A stretch of DNA of 64,000 bases from Corynebacterium poyangense (GCF_014522205.1 NZ_CP046884.1:1116001-1180000); one strand, 5' to 3'; numbered from the stretch's first letter, positions 42,449 through 52,081 are shown. Numbers and translations: made by a program. The notes: generated by a model not told the origin, from the sequence alone.

Positions 42449-42910
42449 ATGAAGTACTCCAACATTGCGGTGGGAACTGATGGTTCGGACGCGTCTTTGA
42501 AAGCGGTAGAAACCGCGGCGAGTTTAGCTCGGGCGTATCAGGCCGACCTCACCATTATTTGTGCTTTTTATAACAACTCCGGGGCCCTATTCCATGCCGG
42601 GCAAGGAGATGGTCCAACCGGTTTCCCCATAGTTAATCAGGAACGAGCTGAAGAATATCTAGAAAAGGCTCGGCAAGTAGCGGCTGCGGAAGGCGCAGAG
42701 AAGATCTCTGTCTTAGCCCGCTCCGGGTCCCCAGTAGAAGTGTTAGTCAATGTTTTAGCAGAAACCGGTAGTGAATTATTGGTGATGGGTAACCGGGGAG
42801 TTCGTTCACTTGCAGGGCGCGTATTTGGCTCCATTCCCACGGGAGTGGTTCGCCATGCCCACGTAGACGTGATGCTTGTCAACACCGATGGACATAATCC
42901 ACCCCACTAG
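42449..42910 (+). CDS. Universal stress protein (UspA family), first copy
   Basis: A 153-residue single USP domain. It has the N-terminal VGTDGSDASLKAVETAA strand-loop and the ATP-binding signature G-x2-G-x9-G-S visible in GNRGVRSLAGRVFGS. The C-terminus ends in DVMLVNT. It is related to the next gene, and the pair is probably a tandem duplication. Such proteins respond to growth arrest and stress by binding ATP; the target is unknown. GAAGAGAG precedes the ATG. Confidence 0.92.
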   Translation: MKYSNIAVGTDGSDASLKAVETAASLARAYQADLTIICAFYNNSGALFHAGQGDGPTGFPIVNQERAEEYLEKARQVAAAEGAEKISVLARSGSPVEVLVNVLAETGSELLVMGNRGVRSLAGRVFGSIPTGVVRHAHVDVMLVNTDGHNPPH

Positions 42911-42970
42911 GGTGGGCATTGCTAGAATAAGGGACATCCGAAATCAAAGATTTCTTCGAGGGAAGGCCTT

Positions 42971-43414
42971 ATGAGCGACACTTATTCCACTATCGTCGTG
43001 GGAACTGATGGTTCTAATTCTTCCATGCTTGCAGTAGAACGTGCTGCACGCATTGCCTCCGCCTTTGATGCGGTCCTGATTGTGGGGTCGGCATACTACG
43101 AAACCAAAGAAGAAGCTTCAAAAACTCTTCGTCAAGATTCTGTCACCGTAGTCGGTGACGAGACTGCCCGGAAGAATCTCCAGGATGCGTCTGAGCGTGC
43201 CACTGAGTTGGGCGCTCAGAATGTTCGTACTGAACTGCGTTCGGGCACCCCAGTCCAAGCTCTGATGAGCATTGTCAATGACAACAAAGCTGATCTTTTG
43301 GTTGTGGGAAATCGTGGCATAAATTCGCTCACCGGTCGTCTTTTAGGATCAGTACCGGCGGACGTCGCCCGCCAATCAGACTGCGACGTCATGATTGTTC
43401 ACACAGTTAATTAA
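42971..43414 (+). CDS. Universal stress protein (UspA family), second copy
   Basis: A 147-residue USP domain with IVVGTDGSNSSMLAVERAA at the N-terminus and the ATP signature GNRGINSLTGRLLGS near 120. It is similar to the preceding gene but clearly diverged. GAGGGAAGG lies before the ATG, and a TAGAAT hexamer at about 42922 may be its own promoter. A large bidirectional hairpin follows. Confidence 0.92.
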   Translation: MSDTYSTIVVGTDGSNSSMLAVERAARIASAFDAVLIVGSAYYETKEEASKTLRQDSVTVVGDETARKNLQDASERATELGAQNVRTELRSGTPVQALMSIVNDNKADLLVVGNRGINSLTGRLLGSVPADVARQSDCDVMIVHTVN

Positions 43415-43431
43415 TCTGTGGTCACGTAGTT

Positions 43432-43476
43432 ACCTCCTCCCGTTGTCGGCTGATATGTCCTCAAGGGAGGAGGTTT
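43432..43476. terminator. Bidirectional terminator between usp and helD
   Basis: ACCTCCTCCC and GGGAGGAGGT form a perfect 10-bp stem between convergent genes, followed by TT on the plus strand. Confidence 0.7.
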
Positions 43477-43484
43477 CGTGAATT

Positions 43485-45788
43485 TTAGGTGGCCTGATCT
43501 GAGCATTCAGGAATGTCGATGGACTTGGGAACCTCACCAATAACGGTTAAAGATTGTGTCGCGCGAGTCAGTGCAACAAATAAATCCTGCCAGCCTTGGG
43601 GAGATTGTTCGACGATTTTGCGGGGCTCCACCAAGACCACGTGGTCAAACTCTAATCCTTTGATGGCGTCGACCGAATAACCACAGTCACTATCATTGGC
43701 CGAGATGATAGCGCTTAAGCGGTCTGGTTCTTCGGCCGAGAGTTCGTCAATAATAGCCTGAGGGTTGGTGCCACTAGCTAAGAATCGCACCGGATAGTCA
43801 GAATCGCGAATCGCCTGAGTGCCCGGGCTATCCGGATCAATAATCCTCAGCACCTGGTGGGCAATTTCCATAATCTGTGATGGGGTTCGGTAATTGACGG
43901 TCATAGTGCGATAACGGAAGCGGGATCCAACAAAGGGACTTAAGGTTTCTGCCCAAGAATCGACGCCGGCAGGAGAACCAGTTTGGGCGGTATCACCTAC
44001 TAAGGTCATCCACCGGGAAGGACAACGGCGCATCACCATTCGCCACTCCATCGGGGAAAGCTCTTGAGCTTCATCAACAATGACATGACCATAAGCCCAG
44101 GTGTAATCCGCGCTGGCTCGTTCCGCGGTGGAACGCGAATCCCTAGTTTCTTGGCGTTGAGCTAATGTCTCAGCGTCAATAACATCATGGGCGCCTAGAA
44201 TCTCTGCTTCAAATTCTTCGTCATCGGTATCAGTGTTTGCAGAGCTCGCTAAAATATCCAACGCTTCTTGAGCTTCAGTGACTTTTTGCCGCCAATTGTC
44301 ATCGGCGCGACGTTGCTCTTCCTCAGGATCTGGCATTCCCACCAGCACCGCAAGCTCATCCAGCAGAGCTGCATCAGTAGGCGACCAGGAAGACCCAGAC
44401 GGCCGGTATAACGCCTCTTGAGTTTCGGTATCATAAGCGCGGGCGGCATACGCTATGCGGTTTTTATCTTCCAATAGGCGACGCAACACCGTAGTCGGTG
44501 ACAATTCTGGCCAGAACTCAGCCACCAAATCATTGATTTCAGGTTCCTCAGCAAGGTCATCATGAAGTTGGTCAATGTCGGCATGATGGAGGAGGTTTGC
44601 CCCACCTAGGGGGTCTGCACCAATAGTTCCAGCCATCTGTTGGGCTAAACGATGCAGCAACTCTTCCCGGAAGACTGATTGCGCTAGGTTATGGGGGCGA
44701 CGTGAGCGTCGAGCCTTGGTGCGGGCCGCTTTAACCATACTGGGGGTGACTTGGAGGGTGATCCCATCGACCTGGAGATAGCGTATTTCCTCCGGTAATA
44801 CCTGGTAATGGCGAACTTCCTCGGAGAGAATTTCCACCATCTCTGCTGAGCCTTTGATTTCTCTGACCAGAAGAGATTCCTTCCCCGTGCCACTAATCCC
44901 CGGGTAGAGATCCCCGATGGTGGACAGAACAGTTCCGGTTTCGCCTAGTTCGGGGAGAACATGAGATATATAGTCCAGGAATGTTCGATTGGGGCCGATA
45001 ATAAGTACGCCCGTACGGGCAAGCTGTTCTCGCCAGGTGTAGAGAAGATAGGCCACACGGTGAAGTGCGACGGCAGTCTTTCCGGTCCCGGGTCCACCTT
45101 CTACTACTAAAATTCCCCTGGTGCTATCGCGAATGATCTCATCTTGCTCCCGCTGAATAGTTTCCACAATGTCTTTCATCCGGCTAGTGCGGGGTTGCTG
45201 CAAGACGTGGAATAAGGCGGATTCAGAACCTACGCCTCCGCGTTGGTGTCCCGCTTGGTTCCCGGACAGGAATTCATCATCGAAGTCAGTGACTGTTCGA
45301 CCATGGGTACGTAGATGACGTCGTAGTCGTACCCCTTCTGGTTGAGCTGTGGTAGCCAGGTAAAAGGGTCGCGCCATGGGTGCTCGCCAATCCAGCAACA
45401 GAGTACGATAGTTTTCTTCCCGAGCATCTAGCCCCATCCTGCCAATGTAGCGACGATCCATGGTGGGTTCGCCGGGCAGGGGATTATCAATATTGCGCGT
45501 GTCCTCGCAGTGAATATCAATCCGGCCAAAAACCAGGCCCAGTTGGGCCAGGTTGAGACGATCTAGGCGAGCATTGAGGCTATGGTATTCGGTTTCACGC
45601 TGTACGAGCGCTTCAGCGGCCGGATTAGCGGGATCGGTATTTAGTTGCACTAATCTGAGCCGCTCTGTGGCTTGAGAGACTTCATTATCAAGGCGAGCAA
45701 AAAGACCATCTACGTAGTTTTGTTCGTGCCTTAACTCTCGCTGGTACTCAGATTCTTGCGACTCTTCTGGCGCTGGGGCTGTAACCAA
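43485..45788 (-). CDS. HelD-type superfamily 1 ATPase (RNA polymerase recycling factor)
   Basis: A 767-residue UvrD/Rep-like ATPase. An N-terminal charged coiled-coil arm (about 10-80; QESEYQRELRHEQNYVDGL) precedes Walker A VVEGGPGTGKTAVALHRVAY. The DExx-like VIVDEAQELSPMEW follows, and the C-terminal motifs include VDAIKGLEFDHVVLVEP and VALTRATQSLTV. Actinobacterial HelD frees stalled RNA polymerase from DNA by wedging into its channels, and this layout fits. The start is TTG 45788 with GGGAGG 5 nt upstream. A DNA helicase role cannot be excluded from sequence. Confidence 0.85.
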   Translation of the reverse strand: MVTAPAPEESQESEYQRELRHEQNYVDGLFARLDNEVSQATERLRLVQLNTDPANPAAEALVQRETEYHSLNARLDRLNLAQLGLVFGRIDIHCEDTRNIDNPLPGEPTMDRRYIGRMGLDAREENYRTLLLDWRAPMARPFYLATTAQPEGVRLRRHLRTHGRTVTDFDDEFLSGNQAGHQRGGVGSESALFHVLQQPRTSRMKDIVETIQREQDEIIRDSTRGILVVEGGPGTGKTAVALHRVAYLLYTWREQLARTGVLIIGPNRTFLDYISHVLPELGETGTVLSTIGDLYPGISGTGKESLLVREIKGSAEMVEILSEEVRHYQVLPEEIRYLQVDGITLQVTPSMVKAARTKARRSRRPHNLAQSVFREELLHRLAQQMAGTIGADPLGGANLLHHADIDQLHDDLAEEPEINDLVAEFWPELSPTTVLRRLLEDKNRIAYAARAYDTETQEALYRPSGSSWSPTDAALLDELAVLVGMPDPEEEQRRADDNWRQKVTEAQEALDILASSANTDTDDEEFEAEILGAHDVIDAETLAQRQETRDSRSTAERASADYTWAYGHVIVDEAQELSPMEWRMVMRRCPSRWMTLVGDTAQTGSPAGVDSWAETLSPFVGSRFRYRTMTVNYRTPSQIMEIAHQVLRIIDPDSPGTQAIRDSDYPVRFLASGTNPQAIIDELSAEEPDRLSAIISANDSDCGYSVDAIKGLEFDHVVLVEPRKIVEQSPQGWQDLFVALTRATQSLTVIGEVPKSIDIPECSDQAT

Positions 45789-45897
45789 CGCATCCTCCCT
45801 CTCCTTAAGACGTAGCCTCTAAGGATACCTCGAAGCGGTTCATCGTGGAGAACACTGACATCATCGACTGCCGAACCCAGGCGGTGCAAAAGAAGAA

Positions 45898-45942
45898 ACC
45901 CTCGCGATACCAATCCACCATGAGGGAATCAGCGGCGAGGGT
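45898..45942 (-). terminator. Intrinsic terminator after the DoxX-like gene
   Basis: On the minus strand, ACCCTCGC pairs with GCGAGGGT and is followed by TTTCTTC. Confidence 0.7.
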
Positions 45943-45959
45943 AAACCGAGAGATCGCTT

Positions 45960-46871
45960 TTAGAAATCAAACTTTCCAGCTAGCTTTTTCTTGGCCTTCT
46001 TCAATGACTTATCGGCTTGCTTTTGCAGCTTCTTAGCCTTTTTCTGAGCTTTCTTCGCACTGCGGCTATTCAGTTTCTTATCGGCTTTGTCCTGCGCAAC
46101 AGAAAAAGCAGCATCGGCCCGTTCTTGAGCTTTAGACGCGGTCTTCACCACGCTCTTGCGCGCTGCCGCGCTATTCTTCTTGGCCGAATCCAACCAATCG
46201 TCTTTATTGTCGTCGATATATCCTCGCGCAGATTCGGTAAGATCCTGAACCTTTTCGCTAAGGCTAGCTGCGCCAGCTTTGACAGAGTCGATCCAGTCGT
46301 CTTTATTGTCATCGACATAGTCGCGGGCAGTGGTGGCGTATTCGCCTGCCTTGGAGGAAGCGTCGGAGAAAAATTCTTTGGCATTAGCCTGGAATTTCTC
46401 GGCTTCAGACTTTGTCGGCAAAGCAGCTTGCACGGCTTTGTTAGCGCGCCACCTTAGCCCCGGACGACCTTCGGTATCCATGGTGGTGATAGCTAATCCG
46501 CCGAGGAGTGCCAGATTAGTGAGGAAACCTTGACGGCGAGACTTCTTTTCTTCCTCATCCTGGGTTTCCCAGAATGCGTGGCGCGCCAGAATGGTAGGAA
46601 TCGTCAGCGCGGTGAGGGTACCAGCAGCGAGCCGAGGAGCCTTGCCTAATGCTAGAGCGGAGGCTGCGCCCACCTTTGCTCCACCGACTGCCCGGGTAAC
46701 CAACTTGGGATCGTCAGGGATTTGCTTGGCGTATTTGCGGGGCAACAAAGAACGAACCCGCTTGAGGATTTGTTCTGTGCCTTCTACGTGTGCGTCGACG
46801 TTAGCCAAAGTGTCAACACCGTCGACCACATACACCGATGCCAACATCGGGCGTGCGAGCTTACGAATCAT
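45960..46871 (-). CDS. DoxX-like membrane protein with repeat-bearing, Lys-rich tail
   Basis: A 303-residue protein. The first ~150 residues resemble DoxX-family proteins (ARPMLASVYVVDGVDTL, then hydrophobic helices near 60-100 and 115-130, and MDTEGRPGLRWR). The rest is a soluble, alanine- and lysine-rich tail. A 16-17-residue unit appears twice: ARDYVDDNKDDWIDSVK at about 182-198 and ARGYIDDNKDDWLDSAK at about 215-231. The last 40 residues are mostly Lys, Ala and Gln. The tail could bind nucleic acid, acidic polymers or cell-wall material; no function is known. AGGAG precedes the ATG. Confidence 0.78.
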   Translation of the reverse strand: MIRKLARPMLASVYVVDGVDTLANVDAHVEGTEQILKRVRSLLPRKYAKQIPDDPKLVTRAVGGAKVGAASALALGKAPRLAAGTLTALTIPTILARHAFWETQDEEEKKSRRQGFLTNLALLGGLAITTMDTEGRPGLRWRANKAVQAALPTKSEAEKFQANAKEFFSDASSKAGEYATTARDYVDDNKDDWIDSVKAGAASLSEKVQDLTESARGYIDDNKDDWLDSAKKNSAAARKSVVKTASKAQERADAAFSVAQDKADKKLNSRSAKKAQKKAKKLQKQADKSLKKAKKKLAGKFDF

Positions 46872-46978
46872 TTGTAGAACCGCTCCTTAAAAATCGGTCC
46901 GAGAAATTTTTCTTCTGTTCAATCGTAGCGTGAATTAGATAAATCGGAAGCAATGGGTAATGGGCGGGGGTGTACCTA

Positions 46979-47581
46979 TTACCATCGCCGGTCCCACCAC
47001 ACGGATAAATGAGGTCGCTCTTCTCCCAATGTTGTCGAGGCGCCGTGTCCGGGATGAATAACTGTGCGGTCATCAAATATATCAAATATTCGCTCAGTGA
47101 CATCCTTATACAACCGGACAAAATCAGACTCGCTGGACGTTTTCCCCAAACCTCCAGGGAAGAGACTATCGCCGATAAAAATGTGATGAACGCCGTCAAT
47201 TTCTGTGATGACGGCGAGCCCTCCGGGGGTATGTCCTCGCAGTATTGCCACCGGGAAAGAAAATCCATTCCACTCCACATGGTCACCGTGGTGGAGTTCG
47301 ACATCGGGAGCCACCGGCAAGGCTGGGGCGTCGAGGAACGAGGCCCAGTGTTGGGCGCCGGTGGCGTCCAGCACCTCGCTGAGGGCGCGGACATGGTCGT
47401 GGTGACGGTGTGTGGTGACCACTCCGGTGATCGTTACCCCTGCTTCTTCGGCCATCGCAAAAATTGCCGGAGCGTCGTCGGCTGCGTCGATGAGTAAACC
47501 TTCATTGCCGGAGCAAAGAAGGTAGCAATTATTATCCATCGACGACACGGAAATATGTTTCATCGTTAATGCGTTGCTCAT
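46979..47581 (-). CDS. Metallo-beta-lactamase-fold hydrolase (glyoxalase II-like)
   Basis: A 200-residue MBL-fold hydrolase. The zinc motif THRHHDH is near residue 60, a further His lies in LRGHTPGGLAV, an Asp in FIGDSLFPGGLG and a His near the end in VIHPGHGAST. It resembles small glyoxalase II-type thioesterases, but no substrate can be named. It is divergent from uvrA. A TATCCT hexamer 7 nt before the ATG suggests leaderless expression. A second Met seven codons in (MKHISV) is an alternative start. Confidence 0.85.
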   Translation of the reverse strand: MSNALTMKHISVSSMDNNCYLLCSGNEGLLIDAADDAPAIFAMAEEAGVTITGVVTTHRHHDHVRALSEVLDATGAQHWASFLDAPALPVAPDVELHHGDHVEWNGFSFPVAILRGHTPGGLAVITEIDGVHHIFIGDSLFPGGLGKTSSESDFVRLYKDVTERIFDIFDDRTVIHPGHGASTTLGEERPHLSVWWDRRW

Positions 47582-47668
47582 GGCTTAGAGGATACCGAGA
47601 GGTGCGCCCTCATAGCATCGTTGGTATGTTCGATACGGTAGTTCCGACAGAGAAGACGGGGTAAATAA

Positions 47669-50527
47669 GTGGCTGATCGCCTCATTGTTCGTGGTGCGCG
47701 GGAACACAACCTCAAAGGTGTCGATATTGACATTCCGCGTGACTCTTTGGTGGTGTTTACTGGCCTCAGCGGATCAGGGAAATCCTCCTTAGCTTTTGAC
47801 ACCATTTTTGCTGAAGGCCAGCGTCGTTATGTGGAGTCCCTTTCTTCCTACGCCCGAATGTTCTTAGGCCAAATGGATAAACCCGACGTGGATTTTATTG
47901 ATGGGCTATCTCCGGCGGTATCTATCGACCAAAAATCTACCAATCGAAATCCACGCTCCACCGTGGGGACGATCACTGAGGTTTATGACTATCTCCGGTT
48001 ACTTTATTCTCGAGCGGGGACGGCCCATTGCCCGGTGTGTGATGCGCCGGTCGGCAAACAAACACCCCAGCAGATTGTGGATCAGGTCCTCGCTATGGAG
48101 CCTGGATTGAAATTCCAGGTTCTTGCCCCAGTGGTGCGCACTCGGAAGGGAGAGTTTGTTGATCTCTTCCAGAACTTGGCAGCTCAAGGTTATTCTCGGG
48201 TTCGCGTTGATGGGGAAATTTATCAGCTATCCTCACCGCCATCATTGAAGAAGCAGGTCAAACATGACATTGATGTGGTTGTTGATCGGCTTCAAGTCAA
48301 GGAGTCCCAGAAACAACGACTAACCGATTCGGTAGAAACTGCTTTGGCTTTAGCCGACGGTGTTGTAGTCATAGAATTTGTTGGTCTTCCTGAGGAGGAT
48401 CCGAATCGGGTACGTCGATTCTCTGAAAAAATGGCTTGCCCCAATGGGCATACACTTCATGTTGATGAGTTAGAACCTCGGGCCTTTTCTTTTAACTCTC
48501 CTTATGGTGCTTGTCCTGATTGCGATGGATTGGGGACCAGGACTGAAATTGATGAGGACTTAATTATTCCCGACCCCGATGCCCCAGTGCGCAGTTGTGT
48601 CCAGCCGTGGAAAACAAGCCCTAATCATCGCTACTTTGAGAAGCTCATTGAGGGTTTTGCCGCAGCTATGGGGTTCGACGCCAATATGCCGTTCTCAGAG
48701 CTCACACCTGAGCACAAGCATGCGCTTATCCATGGCACTGAGACAGAGGTTCATGTCCGCTACCGAAACCGTTATGGTCGGCAACGTAGTTGGACTGCTC
48801 CCTTTGAGGGAGTGATGGGATATTTGCATCGGAAACTTGAGACCGCAGATTCCGATTCCCAAAAGGAGCGTTTACTTTCTTATACGCGCGAGGTTCCGTG
48901 CCCAACATGCCAAGGGACACGACTTAAACCAGAGATTTTAGCTGTCCGCTTAGCGTCGGAAAGCCACGGAGAACTTTCCATTGCTGGCCTATGTGAACTC
49001 AGCATTGAAGAAGCAGCAACTTTCTTGGATTCTCTCATTCTCGGAGCCCGCGAGGAGATGATCGCCGGAGCGGTACTTAAAGAAATCCAAGCTCGGCTGC
49101 ATTTTCTGTTAGATGTGGGACTCAATTATTTGACGCTTAACCGGGCTGCTGGAACCCTATCCGGCGGCGAGGCTCAACGTATCCGCCTGGCCACCCAGAT
49201 TGGTTCTGGACTAGCTGGGGTGCTGTATGTTCTTGACGAACCCTCCATTGGTTTACATCAGCGGGATAATCATCGATTAATTGAAACCTTAAAGCGACTC
49301 CGCGATATTGGAAACACGCTTATTGTCGTCGAGCACGATGAAGACACTATTCGCGCTGCTGATTATCTTGTAGATGTGGGGCCTAGAGCCGGAGAATTTG
49401 GCGGAGATATCGTCTATCAGGGGCCACCGGAAGGAATTTTCACCCAGCGGGAATCATTAACCGGAGCGTATCTTTCCGGTCAACGAGTTCTTGGGGTGCC
49501 AGAGCACCGCCGAGATAGAGACCCGGATCGAGCACTGAGAATCATTGGTGCTAGGGAGAATAATCTCAAGAATTTGGATATCGACATTCCCTTGGGGCTA
49601 TTGGTATGCGTAACCGGAGTATCCGGATCCGGGAAATCCACGCTTATCAACGAAGTCCTAGCCAAAAACCTCGCAAATTCATTAAACCGAGCCCGCCTCG
49701 TGCCTGGGCGGGCACAACGCGTCGAAGGTGTGGAGAACCTTGACAAACTAGTCCAGGTGGACCAATCGCCCATTGGCCGAACCCCTCGCTCTAACCCAGC
49801 GACCTACACCGGGGTCTTTGATAAAATCCGTAATCTTTTTGCCGAAACCACAGAAGCGAAAGTTCGAGGTTATAAAGCCGGACGTTTTTCTTTCAATGTC
49901 AAAGGTGGACGGTGCGAGGCGTGCCGTGGTGAAGGAACAATAAAAATCGAGATGAATTTCCTTCCAGACGTCTACGTTCCCTGTGAAGTGTGCCATGGGG
50001 CTCGATATAATCGAGAAACTCTGGAAGTGCGCTACAAGGGGAAAAACATCGCTGAAGTTCTTGATATGCCTATCAGCGAAGCAGCTATCTTCTTTGAACC
50101 TATTAGCGCTATTCATCGCTATCTGAGCACCCTTGTTGATGTGGGTTTAGGGTACGTGCGGTTAGGGCAATCTGCGACCACCTTATCCGGCGGAGAAGCC
50201 CAGCGCGTGAAACTCGCCGCAGAATTGCAGAAGCGTTCCAATGGGCGCACCATCTACATTTTGGACGAGCCCACCACCGGTTTGCATTTTGAAGATATTA
50301 GGAAACTGATGCTGGTGATCCAGGGCTTAGTTGATAAAGGAAACACTGTTGTAGTTATTGAACACAACCTCGACGTCATTAAGGCTGCCGACTGGATCAT
50401 TGACATGGGTCCAGAAGGCGGGGATGGCGGAGGGACCGTGGTGGCCAGTGGTACTCCGGAAGATGTAGCACAAGTCAACGGGTCTTATACCGGACAATTC
50501 CTCGCTCCCATGCTGGGGATGAGCTAA
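47669..50527 (+). CDS. uvrA: Excinuclease ABC subunit A
   Basis: A 952-residue damage sensor of nucleotide excision repair with two ABC ATPase modules. The first has Walker [21 protein letters not shown] and zinc-binding CPVC at the N-terminal side; the second has [17 protein letters not shown] and a CEACRGEG...CEVCHG zinc module. Both signature sequences (TLSGGEAQR) are intact. The start is GTG 47669 with GGGG upstream. It works with the UvrB encoded upstream; uvrC is not in this window. Confidence 0.97.
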   Translation: MADRLIVRGAREHNLKGVDIDIPRDSLVVFTGLSGSGKSSLAFDTIFAEGQRRYVESLSSYARMFLGQMDKPDVDFIDGLSPAVSIDQKSTNRNPRSTVGTITEVYDYLRLLYSRAGTAHCPVCDAPVGKQTPQQIVDQVLAMEPGLKFQVLAPVVRTRKGEFVDLFQNLAAQGYSRVRVDGEIYQLSSPPSLKKQVKHDIDVVVDRLQVKESQKQRLTDSVETALALADGVVVIEFVGLPEEDPNRVRRFSEKMACPNGHTLHVDELEPRAFSFNSPYGACPDCDGLGTRTEIDEDLIIPDPDAPVRSCVQPWKTSPNHRYFEKLIEGFAAAMGFDANMPFSELTPEHKHALIHGTETEVHVRYRNRYGRQRSWTAPFEGVMGYLHRKLETADSDSQKERLLSYTREVPCPTCQGTRLKPEILAVRLASESHGELSIAGLCELSIEEAATFLDSLILGAREEMIAGAVLKEIQARLHFLLDVGLNYLTLNRAAGTLSGGEAQRIRLATQIGSGLAGVLYVLDEPSIGLHQRDNHRLIETLKRLRDIGNTLIVVEHDEDTIRAADYLVDVGPRAGEFGGDIVYQGPPEGIFTQRESLTGAYLSGQRVLGVPEHRRDRDPDRALRIIGARENNLKNLDIDIPLGLLVCVTGVSGSGKSTLINEVLAKNLANSLNRARLVPGRAQRVEGVENLDKLVQVDQSPIGRTPRSNPATYTGVFDKIRNLFAETTEAKVRGYKAGRFSFNVKGGRCEACRGEGTIKIEMNFLPDVYVPCEVCHGARYNRETLEVRYKGKNIAEVLDMPISEAAIFFEPISAIHRYLSTLVDVGLGYVRLGQSATTLSGGEAQRVKLAAELQKRSNGRTIYILDEPTTGLHFEDIRKLMLVIQGLVDKGNTVVVIEHNLDVIKAADWIIDMGPEGGDGGGTVVASGTPEDVAQVNGSYTGQFLAPMLGMS

Positions 50528-50536
50528 TCTGTGCCC

Positions 50537-51193
50537 ATGTCACAACGTAGGGATGAAGATGCCGATACCGACAGCTTTGCCATAATTGGCGGCGACAACC
50601 CTTGGGATCAAGCCCAAGGCCAGGCTTATGCTCGCCAACGTGGTAGCACCGGGCCGGTCGTTGCTCTCGTTGTTTTAGCACTTATTGCGGTGGCTTTAGC
50701 CATAGCTGTGTGGAGTTGGTTGGCCGGAGGATCTCAGAAAGACCAAGCCGAAGCTGTGGCTACCAGCACCACCACCAGCACGCACTCGTCAAGTAGTACC
50801 AAAGCATCCTCAACGACGAGTTCATCCTCCACAACGTCGAGCACTCGAAGTTCGACATCAACAACCTCGTCATCACGTCGACCCTCGACGTCAACCGAAC
50901 CCACCAGCTCTAAGCCGTCGCCACCGCCAATAGCTTTAGGACAAGCTGGGCAAAGCCAATGTGGCGAGATGGGTGGCCATCAGATCTGGTCCGGAAACAG
51001 CAATACCAGCTGCGAGTTTGCTCGAGAGGTTGGCTATGCTTTGGCCGGAACACCAGATGGTCAGGATGCGAAAATTAAGGCCACGAGTCCAGTCACCGGT
51101 CAGCGCTACACGATGGACTGCCGTAGTTTGAGGAACGGATACTTTGACTGTCGTGGCGGTGATTCTGCCCAGGTGATTATCTCTGGGAGATGA
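50537..51193 (+). CDS. Ser/Thr-rich single-pass membrane protein, unknown function
   Basis: A 218-residue protein. A short acidic cytoplasmic N-terminus with an NPWDQAQGQAYA segment leads to one membrane helix (about 40-64), then a 70-residue Ser/Thr-only stretch (about 75-135) that looks like a glycosylatable stalk. The compact C-terminal domain has four Cys (QCGEMGG, TSCEFARE, MDCRSL, FDCRGG) and probably lies outside the membrane. A TAATCT hexamer 6 nt before the ATG suggests leaderless transcription. It starts 9 nt after uvrA. No family was recognised. Confidence 0.78.
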   Translation: MSQRRDEDADTDSFAIIGGDNPWDQAQGQAYARQRGSTGPVVALVVLALIAVALAIAVWSWLAGGSQKDQAEAVATSTTTSTHSSSSTKASSTTSSSSTTSSTRSSTSTTSSSRRPSTSTEPTSSKPSPPPIALGQAGQSQCGEMGGHQIWSGNSNTSCEFAREVGYALAGTPDGQDAKIKATSPVTGQRYTMDCRSLRNGYFDCRGGDSAQVIISGR

Positions 51194-51243
51194 GGTAGGA
51201 GAGTCCGCCTAAGGAGTGCAGGCCAGCGCTGCTGCGCGTAGTT

Positions 51244-51272
51244 TTGACATTGTGGTAGAGGTGAGTTACTAT
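51244..51272 (+). promoter_or_regulatory. Strong promoter of the infC-rpmI-rplT operon
   Basis: -35 TTGACA (51244-51249), spacer of exactly 17 nt, -10 TACTAT (51267-51272). Transcription would start near 51279, giving a leader of about 240 nt. Confidence 0.8.
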
Positions 51273-51284
51273 GTCACCGCTACC
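51254..51284. promoter_or_regulatory. 31-bp inverted repeat over the infC promoter
   Basis: GGTAG-A-GGTGA and TCACC-G-CTACC form exact arms (5+5 bp with one unpaired base each) around a 9-bp centre that contains most of the -10 box. Its placement from spacer to start site is that of an operator. The cognate protein is unknown; alternatively, it could fold in RNA if transcription begins upstream. Confidence 0.5.
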
Positions 51285-51420
51285 GCCTCGAATTTACACT
51301 TGAATTTGAGGCCACAAGAGGAGATCTTCCCACCCCAGGCCGCTATCAAAGTTGGCTACGGGTAAAGAGTTAGTGCTTACAGTATTGTTCTGTAACACCA
51401 TTAGCTTTGTGGCCATGATC

Positions 51421-51450
51421 TCCCGCGTCTTAAGAGCGTGGGATTTTTTT
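51421..51450 (+). terminator. Attenuator-like terminator in the infC leader
   Basis: TCCCGCG pairs with CGTGGGA (one G-T pair) around a 9-nt loop and is followed by seven T, all inside the transcribed leader 70 nt before infC. The leader also holds a CCTCGAATT/AATTTGAGG hairpin at about 51285-51315 that could be part of a switch. Confidence 0.75.
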
Positions 51451-51517
51451 CATGGAACCAAGACCTTCGATTGTGGTGTGGTACGTACATTCTTACCCTG
51501 CTACCTGAGGAGTCCAC

Positions 51518-52039
51518 ATCAGCGCTGAAGCTCGCATCAATGAGCGAATCCGAGTTCCCGAGGTCCGTCTTGTCGGCCCAAGCGGTGAGCAAGTGGGTAT
51601 TGTCCGCACTGAGGACGCCCGCAAGCTTGCTTATGATGCCGACCTTGACTTAGTTGAGGTTGCGCCTAAGGCTAAGCCGCCGGTTGCCAAGATCATGGAC
51701 TACGGCAAGTATAAGTACGAGCAAGCTCAAAAAGCCCGCGAAGCTCGCCGGAACCAGCAGCAGACCGTGGTCAAGGAGCAGAAGCTTCGTCCCAAGATCG
51801 ATGATCACGACTATGAGACGAAGAAGGGGAACGTGGTCCGTTTCCTGGAGAAGGGTTCCAAGGTTAAAGTGACCATCATGTTCCGTGGCCGCGAACAATC
51901 ACGCCCAGAGCTGGGATATCGGCTCTTGGAACGGTTGGCAGAAGATGTTTCTGAGGTGGGAATTGTAGAATCTCGCCCGAAACAAGATGGCCGGAATATG
52001 ACCATGGTGCTCGGACCCGTCCGTAAGGGCAAGAAATAA
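51518..52039 (+). CDS. infC: Translation initiation factor IF-3 (ATC start)
   Basis: A 173-residue factor that keeps 30S subunits dissociated and proofreads the start codon. The N-terminal domain begins [19 protein letters not shown], the linker is Lys-rich, and the C-terminal domain includes [14 protein letters not shown] and [10 protein letters not shown]. The reading frame extends 25 codons upstream of the first GTG to ATC 51518, with GAGGAG 5 nt before it. The start position matches C. glutamicum IF-3 exactly. A rare start codon lets IF-3 reduce its own translation. It heads the infC-rpmI-rplT operon. Confidence 0.93.
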   Translation: MSAEARINERIRVPEVRLVGPSGEQVGIVRTEDARKLAYDADLDLVEVAPKAKPPVAKIMDYGKYKYEQAQKAREARRNQQQTVVKEQKLRPKIDDHDYETKKGNVVRFLEKGSKVKVTIMFRGREQSRPELGYRLLERLAEDVSEVGIVESRPKQDGRNMTMVLGPVRKGKK

Positions 52040-52081
52040 GCACGCAGACCCCGTTCGACTGGGATTAAGGACTTTTAAGCG

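Noticed and set aside
45731..45913. 60-codon frame across the helD start
   Set aside because: It overlaps the helD promoter and start region, has no conserved content and its ATG falls within the helD ribosome-binding region.
46145..46384. Apparent repeat DNA at about 46190-46220 and 46290-46320 as a mobile or CRISPR-like element
   Set aside because: The repeated DNA encodes the DDNKDDW units of the DoxX-like tail in frame; there are only two copies and no spacer structure.
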